Translations under genes and position numbers: made by a program | Assembly: GCF_042854845.1 (NCBI RefSeq) | Contig: NZ_AP031498.1 | Span: 2,542,001-2,606,000 of the forward strand | Length of the DNA: 64,000 nt | Source of the DNA: Maricurvus nonylphenolicus | GTDB taxonomy: Bacteria; Pseudomonadota; Gammaproteobacteria; Pseudomonadales; Cellvibrionaceae | Direction: 5' to 3' | Shown here: one piece after another, positions 23,882-31,426 of the stretch | Position numbering within the stretch: position 1 is the first letter of the stretch | Layout: each line of letters starts with the position of its first letter | The notes under the pieces: generated by a model | Told to the model about the DNA's origin: nothing | The model's input: the letters and a program-made list of their open reading frames with translations, nothing else | Databases searched by the model: none

Positions 23882-24112
23882 ATGTTATTTCGTAAACGTA
23901 AGTCTCGTTCAGCGGTCACTGTTGCGCTTATTGCCTGTGCCGCCTTCCTTGCTTTGGCTGTTTATGGTTGGGATGTTCCTCTATCCGACCTGAGTTCTTT
24001 CCTGATTATTACTGTAGGTTTGTTGGCCGCGATTATTGGTGCAGCATTTATCATGGTGATTCTGATAAAATCCGTAAAACGCTTAATCAATCGCGGCGAT
24101 TCTGACGACTAA
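23882..24112 (+). CDS. Small two-span membrane protein
   Basis: A 76-residue protein with a positively charged N-terminus (LFRKRKSRS) and two hydrophobic segments (about 12-30 and 39-62), ending in a basic then acidic tail (KSVKRLINRGDSDD). Function unknown; I do not recognise a family. It lies between the HAD phosphatase gene and the AraC regulator gene, 12 bases before the latter, all on the same strand. It is probably part of a short operon. Confidence 0.7.
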   Translation: MLFRKRKSRSAVTVALIACAAFLALAVYGWDVPLSDLSSFLIITVGLLAAIIGAAFIMVILIKSVKRLINRGDSDD

Positions 24113-24124
24113 CACATAAGATTT

Positions 24125-25186
24125 ATGGCCTCCAACGATACTCAAGTGCTGACAGAATATGTAGAAGCCCTGCTAAATAGAGCCAAGGCTCAGGGCTCTG
24201 ATGTGCAGCCGTTGTTGGATGACATGAATATCACACCGGAGGATCTTGAGCAGCGTTATTTCTCTGCCGTGAAGTACGGTGAGCTGTATCAGCGCATGAT
24301 GTTCCTAATGCAGGATGAGTGCTTTGGCATGATGACTGGCGGCAGGGTACAGCTGGGCTCCTTCCGTTTGTTGTGTCTTACGGTTATACAGTGTGAGAAT
24401 CTGCGTCAGTCGATTATCAGAGCAGGGCAATTTGCTGAAATTTGTCGTGGTTTTCGCGTTAGACCTCATATGGAAGAGGGCGAACACCCGGAGTTGATGC
24501 GCGTTCGAATGGCGCCTATCAAGTCAATTAGCCAGGAAGAGTTTGATCGCCTGATGGCCTTTGATAATGCCGAGGCCATCAGAACGCAGCTGGCCGTATG
24601 GCACCGCTTCCACTGCTGGCTGATCGGTAAGGAGACACCGCTGGAGTCGGTGCATTTTGCCTTTCCATGCCCTGATCAGTTCCGCTCGCTAGCCGAAACC
24701 TACCCTGCACAAATCAAGTTTGACCAGCCATTCAATGGTCTGGAGTTTGATAAGAAGTATCTGGATCTGCCGATTGTGCAAAATCAGGATACTTTGCACG
24801 ATTTCCTACGTACGGCACCATACCACCTGGTGATTAAAGACAGTTTGAGCAATAGCTTAAAGTCCAAGGTGCGGGCAATTCTGTCGAAGGACGTAAGTGC
24901 CTCTATGCCTTCAGCTGAGGAGGTGGCCTCGCGGCTTAACCTCTCGGTGACCACTCTGCGCCGTCGCTTGCAGCAGGAGGAAACCTCTTATCAGAAGCTC
25001 AAAGATGACTGTCGTATGGAGGCTGCATTCCACTACCTGGGATGTCAGGACCTCACGAATAGCCATATCTCCGAGCGTTTGGGCTTTGATGAGACCAGTG
25101 CATTCTTCCGCGCCTTTAAGAAGTGGACTGGGATTACGCCGGGTGAGTATCGCAAGCGTTTAGAAGAGGGGGCGGAGCTGCCTTAG
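24125..25186 (+). CDS. AraC-family transcriptional regulator (arabinose-binding-like sensor)
   Basis: A 353-residue regulator. Residues about 15-200 fit the N-terminal arabinose-binding-like domain seen in OruR/ArgR-type AraC proteins (AVKYGELYQRMMFLMQDECFGMM, LGSFRLLCLTVIQC). The C-terminal AraC domain has two helix-turn-helix units: SAEEVASRLNLSVTTLRRRLQQE, and ISERLGFDETSAFFRAFKKWTGITPGEYR. It immediately precedes the large acyl-CoA dehydrogenase gene, whose upstream region carries long inverted repeats, so it likely controls that gene in response to a fatty acid or related compound. Confidence 0.9.
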   Translation: MASNDTQVLTEYVEALLNRAKAQGSDVQPLLDDMNITPEDLEQRYFSAVKYGELYQRMMFLMQDECFGMMTGGRVQLGSFRLLCLTVIQCENLRQSIIRAGQFAEICRGFRVRPHMEEGEHPELMRVRMAPIKSISQEEFDRLMAFDNAEAIRTQLAVWHRFHCWLIGKETPLESVHFAFPCPDQFRSLAETYPAQIKFDQPFNGLEFDKKYLDLPIVQNQDTLHDFLRTAPYHLVIKDSLSNSLKSKVRAILSKDVSASMPSAEEVASRLNLSVTTLRRRLQQEETSYQKLKDDCRMEAAFHYLGCQDLTNSHISERLGFDETSAFFRAFKKWTGITPGEYRKRLEEGAELP

Positions 25187-25275
25187 GTTGGCGCTTATTT
25201 CGTCTTTCCTCCCTGTCTTATGGCCGTTTCGGCTGCTCAGAACTATCATTTTTGCCAATTTCTGCCATTCTTATA

Positions 25276-25325
25276 GTCAATTTTGTCATCGAAACTAGTC
25301 AGATTTGCCATTGTCCAAAATTGAC
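25276..25325. promoter_or_regulatory. Widely spaced inverted repeat upstream of the acyl-CoA dehydrogenase
   Basis: gtcaattttg (25276-25285) and caaaattgac (25316-25325) are perfect complements whose centres are 40 bases apart, about four helical turns. ttgcca/tgccatt half-sites recur in the same stretch (around 25255, 25263 and 25306). This fits a looped or paired binding site, most likely for the AraC protein encoded upstream. A small stem aacgcc/ggcgtt at 25399-25416 lies nearer the gene. Confidence 0.55.
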
Positions 25326-25454
25326 AATTCTTGGATTCTAGGCACCTTCAACACAGAAGTGGAAATCTGTGCCCTCAACGGCTCGGCTTTCCGTCGGTAA
25401 CGCCTCCTAAGGCGTTGACCTATAAGAATATTTTAGCATCGAGGTTATACCCAC

Positions 25455-27254
25455 ATGGCTGATTACAAAGCGCCCCAGAGAGATATCCAGTTTACCCTGT
25501 ATGAGCTGCTGGATTACGAGAAGCACCTGCAGTCTCTGCCTAACTACCAGGAAGTAGGCTCTGACATCGTTAACGCCATCATCGAAGAAGGCGCCAAGTT
25601 CGCTGAGAACGTTATTGGTCCTTTGAACCGTGTGGGCGATACCGAAGGTTGTAAGTGGGATGACGGCGTTGTAACGACTCCTACTGGCTTTAAAGAAGCC
25701 TACCAGCAATTCGTAGAAGCGGGCTGGCCTTCACTGGCTCACGACCCTGCTGTTGGTGGTCAAGGTCTGCCTGAGTCTCTGGGTATGGTTCTGAGCGAAA
25801 TGACTGGTTCTGCTAACTGGTCCTGGGGTATGTACCCTGGTCTGTCTCACGGCGCCATGAACACCATTGCTGAGCACGGCACTGACCAGCAGAAAGAAAC
25901 TTACCTGACCAAACTGGTTAGCGGTGAGTGGACTGGTACCATGTGTCTGACCGAGCCACACTGTGGTACTGACCTGGGTATGCTGCGCACTAAGGCCGAG
26001 CCAAACGCTGACGGCTCTTACAGCATTTCCGGTACCAAGATCTTCATCTCTGCCGGTGAGCACGACATGGCAGACAACATTGTTCACATTGTTTTGGCTC
26101 GCCTTCCGGATGCGCCACAAGGTACCAAAGGTATCTCCCTGTTCATCGTTCCTAAGTTCAACGTTGAAGACGACGGTACCATTATCGATCGTAACGGTGT
26201 GAAGTGTGGTTCTATCGAGCACAAAATGGGTATTCACGGTAACGCTACCTGTGTCATGAACTTCGACGACGCTAAAGGTTACCTGATTGGTCCTGAGAAC
26301 AAAGGTCTGATGGCCATGTTCACCTTCATGAACACTGCGCGTCTGGGTACTGCTATGCAGGGTCTGGCTCACGCTGAAGTGGGTTTCCAGAAGTCTCTGG
26401 AGTATGCTCGTGATCGTCTGCAGATGCGTGCTCTGAGCGGCGCCAAGAATCCAGAAGGCCCTGCTGACCCAATTATTTCTCACCCAGACGTACGTCGTAT
26501 GCTGCTGACCCAAAAAGCCTTCTCTGAAGGTGGTCGTATGCTGATTCAATTCGCTGCTCAGCAAGTTGATATTATGCACGGCGGTGTTTCTGAAGAAGAA
26601 GCCAAAGCAGCTGACGATCTGCTGTCTTTCCTGACGCCAATCGCTAAAGCCTTCCTGACCGAAGTTGGTTTCGAGTCTGCGAACGAAGGTCTGCAGTGTT
26701 TCGGTGGCCACGGTTTCATCTCCGAGTGGGGTGCTGAGCAAAACGTTCGTGACTGTCGTATCTCCATGCTGTACGAAGGTACTACCGGTATTCAGGCACT
26801 GGACCTGTTAGGCCGTAAGGTTCTGGGTTCTGGTGGTGAGTTGCTGAAAGGTTTCACCAAAATTGTTCACACTTTCTGTAAAGAAAATGCTGACAATCCA
26901 GCCGTTGCCACATACGTTGAGACTCTGAACGGTCTGAACAAAGAGTGGGGCGAGCTGACCATGAAGATTGGTACCGAAGCTATGAACAATCCAGAAGAAG
27001 TAGGTGCAGCTTCTGTTGATTACCTGATGTACTCTGGCTATGTTGTTCTGGGTTACATGTGGGCACGTGCTGCTTCTGTTGCTCAAGCCAAACTGGATGA
27101 AGGTACTACCGAGACTGCATTCTACGAAGCCAAGCTGAAGACTGCTCGTTTCTACTTCGAGCGTATTCTGCCACGTACCGTGTCTCTGACTCAGACCATG
27201 CTGTCTGGCGCTGACAACCTGCTGGATCTGGATGCCGAACACTTTGCATTCTAA
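25455..27254 (+). CDS. Acyl-CoA dehydrogenase, large (FadE/DmdC-like)
   Basis: A 599-residue flavoprotein with the extended ACAD layout of the DmdC and FadE5-like families: N-terminal helical domain, MCLTEPHCGTDLGMLRTKA (about residue 160), KIFISAGEHDMADNIVH, GLQCFGGHGFISEWGAEQNVRDCRI (about 415-440) and an extra C-terminal acyl-CoA dehydrogenase domain (about 470-599). It catalyses the first step of beta-oxidation, or oxidises methylmercaptopropionyl-CoA in DmdC members. Codon use is strongly biased to GGT, CTG and GAC, unlike most neighbours, suggesting high expression. The SCP2-like gene follows 36 bases downstream. Confidence 0.92.
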   Translation: MADYKAPQRDIQFTLYELLDYEKHLQSLPNYQEVGSDIVNAIIEEGAKFAENVIGPLNRVGDTEGCKWDDGVVTTPTGFKEAYQQFVEAGWPSLAHDPAVGGQGLPESLGMVLSEMTGSANWSWGMYPGLSHGAMNTIAEHGTDQQKETYLTKLVSGEWTGTMCLTEPHCGTDLGMLRTKAEPNADGSYSISGTKIFISAGEHDMADNIVHIVLARLPDAPQGTKGISLFIVPKFNVEDDGTIIDRNGVKCGSIEHKMGIHGNATCVMNFDDAKGYLIGPENKGLMAMFTFMNTARLGTAMQGLAHAEVGFQKSLEYARDRLQMRALSGAKNPEGPADPIISHPDVRRMLLTQKAFSEGGRMLIQFAAQQVDIMHGGVSEEEAKAADDLLSFLTPIAKAFLTEVGFESANEGLQCFGGHGFISEWGAEQNVRDCRISMLYEGTTGIQALDLLGRKVLGSGGELLKGFTKIVHTFCKENADNPAVATYVETLNGLNKEWGELTMKIGTEAMNNPEEVGAASVDYLMYSGYVVLGYMWARAASVAQAKLDEGTTETAFYEAKLKTARFYFERILPRTVSLTQTMLSGADNLLDLDAEHFAF

Positions 27255-27290
27255 GTGCTTGCATTCTATTTGATCTAAGCAATTGTGATT

Positions 27291-27605
27291 ATGCCAGTCA
27301 TAGAGCAGGCGTTCGTAGCGGCACGTAGCCGCTACGATGCCAATTTGGCTACGGGTATGCAGGGTTATTACCAATTTATGCTGCCCGACGCCGATAACTA
27401 CTATCTGCAAATCTGTGATGACCACTGCAAGTTATTTCAGGGAGTTGTTGAAAAACCCTGTGTGACCCTGGCAATGGAATCGGCCACGCTACAGAGTATT
27501 CTCAATGGCGAGCTGAACAGTATGCAGGCCTTTATGTTTGGCAAAATCACTGTAACGGGCAACCTGGAAATGGCTGCCCGTTTGCCCAGTCTATTTCCGC
27601 GTTAA
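27291..27605 (+). CDS. SCP2-like sterol/lipid-binding domain protein
   Basis: A 104-residue single-domain protein that resembles the SCP2 fold: YYQFMLPDADNYYLQICDDHCKLF followed by TLAMESATLQSILNGELNSMQAFMFGKITVTGNLEMAARL. The last segment matches the G-(K/R)-(I/L)-x-(V/I)-x-G-(D/N) pattern of SCP2 domains. These bind acyl-CoA or other lipids and may present them to enzymes. It is cotranscribed with the acyl-CoA dehydrogenase and lies before fadD, so an accessory role in fatty-acid degradation is reasonable. An in-frame GTG lies six bases upstream of the chosen ATG. Confidence 0.8.
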   Translation: MPVIEQAFVAARSRYDANLATGMQGYYQFMLPDADNYYLQICDDHCKLFQGVVEKPCVTLAMESATLQSILNGELNSMQAFMFGKITVTGNLEMAARLPSLFPR

Positions 27606-27777
27606 AAAAATTGTTTCTGCGCTAATTGTGAGAGGTTGGCGTCTAATGGCTATTGTCGATAGCCTTTATGTAACAAAATTACTGTTTGTTTTAGTCCGTC
27701 ACCAATAAGATGGACTGAAGTTGTTATGAAAAATAATGCATCCTTATTTGGGTTTGGATGCTAGAGGGAGGGGAAAC

Positions 27778-29412
27778 ATGAATCTGAACGATCCGCGTAC
27801 TGTTCTGGATGTTGCTGAGGAGAACTTTGTAAAGTTCAGCAATAATCCTGCGTTTACCTGTATGGGTCAAACCATGACCTACGGTGAACTTGATGTATTG
27901 AGTAAGCAATTTGCAGCCTACCTGCAAAACCATACCAATTTGCAACCGGGTGACCGTGTTGCGGTACAAATGCCTAATATTCTGCAATATCCTGTTGCGA
28001 TGTTCGGTATTGCTCGTGCCGGTATGATTCTTGTGAATACCAACCCTCTTTATACTGCCCGTGAGTTAAAGCATCAGCTGAATGACTCCGGTGCAAAGGC
28101 TATTGTGGTGTTAGCCAATATTGCCGACACCGCCAGTAAGGTGGTTCCAGAAACCAGTGTTGAGCAGGTTATTGTTACTGAGATCGGTGATATGCACGGC
28201 TTTGCCAAGCGCCTGTTAATCAACAATGTTGTTAAATTGAAAAAAATGGTACCTGAGTTCTCCTTTAAGAATCAGGTGGCATTCCGGGATGTGCTGGCTA
28301 AAGGCAAAACCGGCTTTAAGAAAGTAAGCTGTGATCGCGAAGATGTAGCTGTACTGCAATACACCGGTGGTACTACGGGTGTTGCTAAAGGCGCGATGCT
28401 GACACACCGCAACCTTGTAAGTAACATGCTGCAATTGGAAGAGCAGCTGGAAGGTAATTTCCTGGAGGGGCAGGAGACTTATGTTGCACCTCTGCCGCTG
28501 TATCATATTTACGCGTTTACCGTTCATTGTATGGCCATGATGGCCAGTGGTAACCACAGTATTCTGATTCCAAATCCGCGTGATCTGGATTCTTTTGTTA
28601 AAGCCATGAAAGGCCAGCGTATTACTGGCTTTGTTGGTCTAAACACGCTGTTTAATGGCCTGGCTCAGCACCAGGGTTTCCGTGACCTGGATTTCTCCAC
28701 GCTGAAATCTACCGCCTCTGGTGGCATGGCCTTGACGTCCGAAGTGGGTGCCAAGTGGCGTGAGATGACGGGTGTTCAGGTGTCTGAAGGTTTCGGCATG
28801 ACTGAAACTTCTCCTGTAGTAAGTGCTGCACCTCCAGGCAAAATCCAGGATGGGACTGTTGGTTATCCAGTGCCTGGTACTGAAGTACGTGTTACTGACA
28901 GCGAAGGCAATGTACTGCCTGCCGGTGAGCCTGGTGAGCTGTGGGTACGTGGACCTCAGGTGATGAAAGGTTACTGGGAGCGTCCAGAAGCGACTGCCGA
29001 GACTATCGACAGCGAAGGCTGGCTGGATACCGGTGATATGGCTGTGATCCAGGAAGACGGTTATATCCGCATTGTTGATCGTAAGAAAGATATGATCATC
29101 GTTTCCGGCTTTAACGTTTACCCGAACGAAATTGAAGATGTCGTAGGCCAGTGCCCAGGTGTACTGGAAGCTGCAGCTATTGGTGTAGCTGATGCCAAGA
29201 CCGGTGAAGCGGTTAAGGTGTTTGCGGTTAAAGAAGATGCGTCTATTACTGATAAAGATGTTATCGCTTTCTGCCGTGAAAACCTGACGGGTTACAAGGT
29301 GCCTAAGCAAATCGAGTTCCGCGAAGAGCTGCCAAAATCCAATGTTGGTAAGATTCTGCGTCGTGAACTGAAAGACGAAGAACAGGCTAAGGGTAATTCT
29401 CAAGCCGCTTAA
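27778..29412 (+). CDS. fadD: Long-chain fatty acid-CoA ligase
   Basis: A 544-residue adenylate-forming enzyme that activates free fatty acids to acyl-CoA at the inner membrane. The ATP/AMP signature YTGGTTGVAKGAM is at about 193-205, GFGMTETSP at about 338, the hinge GWLDTGDMA at about 416 and the catalytic lysine region LPKSNVGKILRREL at about 520. Length is a little under E. coli FadD (561). I chose ATG 27778 because GGGAGGGG precedes it; the frame is open 14 codons upstream. A 172-base upstream gap contains a stem ggctat/atagcc (27649-27665) and a possible 20-codon leader frame of uncertain meaning. Confidence 0.93.
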   Translation: MNLNDPRTVLDVAEENFVKFSNNPAFTCMGQTMTYGELDVLSKQFAAYLQNHTNLQPGDRVAVQMPNILQYPVAMFGIARAGMILVNTNPLYTARELKHQLNDSGAKAIVVLANIADTASKVVPETSVEQVIVTEIGDMHGFAKRLLINNVVKLKKMVPEFSFKNQVAFRDVLAKGKTGFKKVSCDREDVAVLQYTGGTTGVAKGAMLTHRNLVSNMLQLEEQLEGNFLEGQETYVAPLPLYHIYAFTVHCMAMMASGNHSILIPNPRDLDSFVKAMKGQRITGFVGLNTLFNGLAQHQGFRDLDFSTLKSTASGGMALTSEVGAKWREMTGVQVSEGFGMTETSPVVSAAPPGKIQDGTVGYPVPGTEVRVTDSEGNVLPAGEPGELWVRGPQVMKGYWERPEATAETIDSEGWLDTGDMAVIQEDGYIRIVDRKKDMIIVSGFNVYPNEIEDVVGQCPGVLEAAAIGVADAKTGEAVKVFAVKEDASITDKDVIAFCRENLTGYKVPKQIEFREELPKSNVGKILRRELKDEEQAKGNSQAA

Positions 29413-29452
29413 TCTGTTCCCTAGTGGCTGTCCTAAAGGGCAGCTACTGACC

Positions 29453-29505
29453 AAAAAAAGATCAATGTTCGAGTCGTAAAGACCAGGGCATTGATCTTTT
29501 TTTTT
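29453..29505 (+). terminator. fadD terminator
   Basis: The stem aaaagatcaatg/cattgatctttt is followed by a run of nine or more T residues. A weaker stem (agtggctg with cagctact) lies just upstream at about 29423-29447. Confidence 0.88.
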
Positions 29506-29593
29506 ATATTCGTCACTCTTGAGCTACTGGGTCTGGATTTTAGAGATCGCCCATGGGGATTGGCCCGCTTTCGTTAGTTTTCAAGGAGTGACT

Positions 29594-30511
29594 ATGTTCG
29601 GTTTTGATATTACCTCAATTGTCTTTTTAGCCCTGGCGATTGCCCTGGTTCTGATGGGGGTAAAAAGTGTACCTCAGGGGCAGGAGTGGACGGTTGAGCG
29701 TTTCGGTAAATATACCCGCCTGTTAACCCCCGGTTTGCATATTATCGTGCCTTTTATCGACGTTATCGGTAAGAAGCAGATAGTGATGGAGCAGGTACTG
29801 GATATTATGCCGCAGGAGGTGATCAGTGCCGATAATGCCATGGTGACCACTGATGCGGTGTGTTTCTTTCAGGTATTGGATGCAGTTAAGGCCTCTTATG
29901 AGGTTAATGACCTGGAGCGTGCCATGCAGAATCTGGTTATGACCAATATCCGGGCTGTTCTCGGCTCTATGGAGCTGGATGCCATGTTATCTAACCGGGA
30001 TGCCATCAATACCAGCCTGCTGCAAAAAGTGGATGAAGCTACCAATCCTTGGGGTCTTAAAGTTACCCGTATTGAGATTAAGGATATTTCCCCGCCTCGT
30101 GATCTGGTTGACTCCATGGCCAACCAGATGAAGGCCGAGCGTGACAAGCGTGCCCAGATCCTCAAGGCTGAGGGCGAGCGTCAGGCGGCGATTCAGGTGG
30201 CAGAGGGTGAGAAGCAGGCGCAGATCCTAAAAGCCGAGGGTGAGCGTCAGGCGGCGTTCCTGGAGGCTGAGGCCCGTGAGCGTGAGGCCCAGGCGGAAGC
30301 CAAGGCGACGGCTATGGTCAGTCAGGCGATCGCCAAGGGTGATCCTCGGGCTATTAATTACTTTGTGGCCCAGCGTTATGTCGATGCCCTGGGTACGCTG
30401 GCGGCTGCTGATAACAACAAGGTCATTATGATGCCGCTAGAGGCCGCCAGTGTGATTGGCTCTATTGAGGGCATCTCCGAGATTGTTGGCGAAGTGAAAA
30501 AGAAGGCCTAA
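29594..30511 (+). CDS. qmcA: SPFH/Band 7 domain membrane protein (QmcA/stomatin-like)
   Basis: A 305-residue membrane protein with one N-terminal span (about 6-24), the SPFH domain (VPQGQEWTVERFGKYTRLLTPGLH through IKDISPPRDLVDSM) and an alanine/glutamate-rich coiled coil containing a duplicated KAEGERQAA unit (about 190-245). Family members oligomerise into membrane rings that partner with FtsH or mark lipid microdomains. AAGGAG precedes the ATG at 29594. The NfeD-family gene 25 bases downstream is the usual partner of SPFH proteins. Confidence 0.92.
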   Translation: MFGFDITSIVFLALAIALVLMGVKSVPQGQEWTVERFGKYTRLLTPGLHIIVPFIDVIGKKQIVMEQVLDIMPQEVISADNAMVTTDAVCFFQVLDAVKASYEVNDLERAMQNLVMTNIRAVLGSMELDAMLSNRDAINTSLLQKVDEATNPWGLKVTRIEIKDISPPRDLVDSMANQMKAERDKRAQILKAEGERQAAIQVAEGEKQAQILKAEGERQAAFLEAEAREREAQAEAKATAMVSQAIAKGDPRAINYFVAQRYVDALGTLAAADNNKVIMMPLEAASVIGSIEGISEIVGEVKKKA

Positions 30512-30536
30512 AGCGGGCAGGGTATAGGTGATTATT

Positions 30537-30986
30537 ATGTTTGAAGTGCTTTCTCAGCTTGAATCCTGGCATTGGTTGTCGCTGGGGATTTTGTTACTGT
30601 TGGGTGAGGTGCTCGGTGCTGGTGGATTTTTGCTCGGTATCGGTATCGGTGCGCTGTGTGTGGCGCTGATGATGACGATATTGCCTGGCCTCTCTTGGCA
30701 GGCGCAATTGATGTGGTTTGGTATCTTGTCGATTGTGTCTACCCTGGTTTACTGGAAGCGATTTCGGGCTATTAATCAGGCCACGGATCAGCCGTTGTTA
30801 AATAACCGAGCTGCACGTTTGGTGGGTAGAAAGGTTGAGCTGCTTGAGGCCGTGGTGAATGGCAAGGGCAAGGTGCAGATTGAGGATGCACTTTGGACGG
30901 TGCTTTCTGATGAAGATATTGATTCCGGCAAGGCAGTTGAGATTGTTGGGGTTGATGGTATGAGTTTGAAAGTTCGGCCGCTTTGA
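30537..30986 (+). CDS. NfeD family membrane protein
   Basis: A 149-residue protein with two or three hydrophobic segments (about 15-80) and a C-terminal OB-fold domain (LVGRKVELLEAVVNGKGKVQIEDALWTV) typical of short NfeD proteins such as YbbK. They accompany SPFH proteins in the membrane. The ATG at 30537 is the first with a family-like start; a GTG nine bases upstream is in frame. It ends 26 bases before a good terminator. Confidence 0.88.
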   Translation: MFEVLSQLESWHWLSLGILLLLGEVLGAGGFLLGIGIGALCVALMMTILPGLSWQAQLMWFGILSIVSTLVYWKRFRAINQATDQPLLNNRAARLVGRKVELLEAVVNGKGKVQIEDALWTVLSDEDIDSGKAVEIVGVDGMSLKVRPL

Positions 30987-31012
30987 AACCCTAGGTTTTA
31001 GATTGATTGTAG

Positions 31013-31036
31013 AGCCCGGTAAATCCGGGCTTTTTT
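31013..31036 (+). terminator. Terminator after the NfeD gene
   Basis: A 7-bp stem agcccgg/ccgggct (31013-31031) with a short loop and six T residues. Confidence 0.88.
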
Positions 31037-31063
31037 ATGCTTGGGGGATGGATATATAAATCC

Positions 31064-31227
31064 GGAGCCAGTCGGGTAAAGCTGCTCTTCGCGCCCATAA
31101 GCGGCCGGAAAAAGTCAGCGCTACGGAAACTCGTTGACACTCAAACAGCCTCCGCGACTACCCTGACTTTTTCCGGCCGCTTAAACGATGGGCTGATTGC
31201 TACGATCAGCTTTACCCGACTGGCTCC
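31064..31227. repeat. Long-hairpin repeat element, copy 2
   Basis: A 164-bp nested inverted repeat in the same orientation as 11521-11685. The outer stem pairs 31064-31087 with 31204-31227 (23 of 24). The middle stem pairs 31093-31098 with 31188-31193. The inner stem pairs 31099-31118 with 31163-31182 (20 of 20). The apical loop is 44 bases and shares its flanks with copy 1 but not its tip. It lies in the 440-base gap between the NfeD terminator and the TonB receptor. The rest of that gap (31228-31426) holds only weak stems, such as aacttg/caagtt and ggttat/ataacc, and presumably the receptor promoter. Confidence 0.85.
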
Positions 31228-31426
31228 TATCTCTGTGCTGTGCTGCGGCTCAAGATAACTTGTCTCGCTGTCATATAATGGCAAGTTTTTTGGTGATCTC
31301 TGCTTCTATACTGAGCTGGCTAAACGGTCATAGACATTTAGCTGAAAATAATAAGGGTACGGTCAGATGCTTTGGTTATAAGCAGCGGACCCGTTCCCCA
31401 TAACCATAATATGCTTGGAGAGAGAT

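Noticed and set aside
27646..27708. Possible 20-codon leader peptide before fadD
   Set aside because: It has a ribosome-site-like GAGAGG, but no attenuator pair of stems or repeated regulatory codons, so it cannot be told from chance.
31037..31403. Plus-strand frames of 73 and 68 residues
   Set aside because: They lie across the hairpin repeat and show no ribosome sites or coding pattern; a chance result of the repeat.
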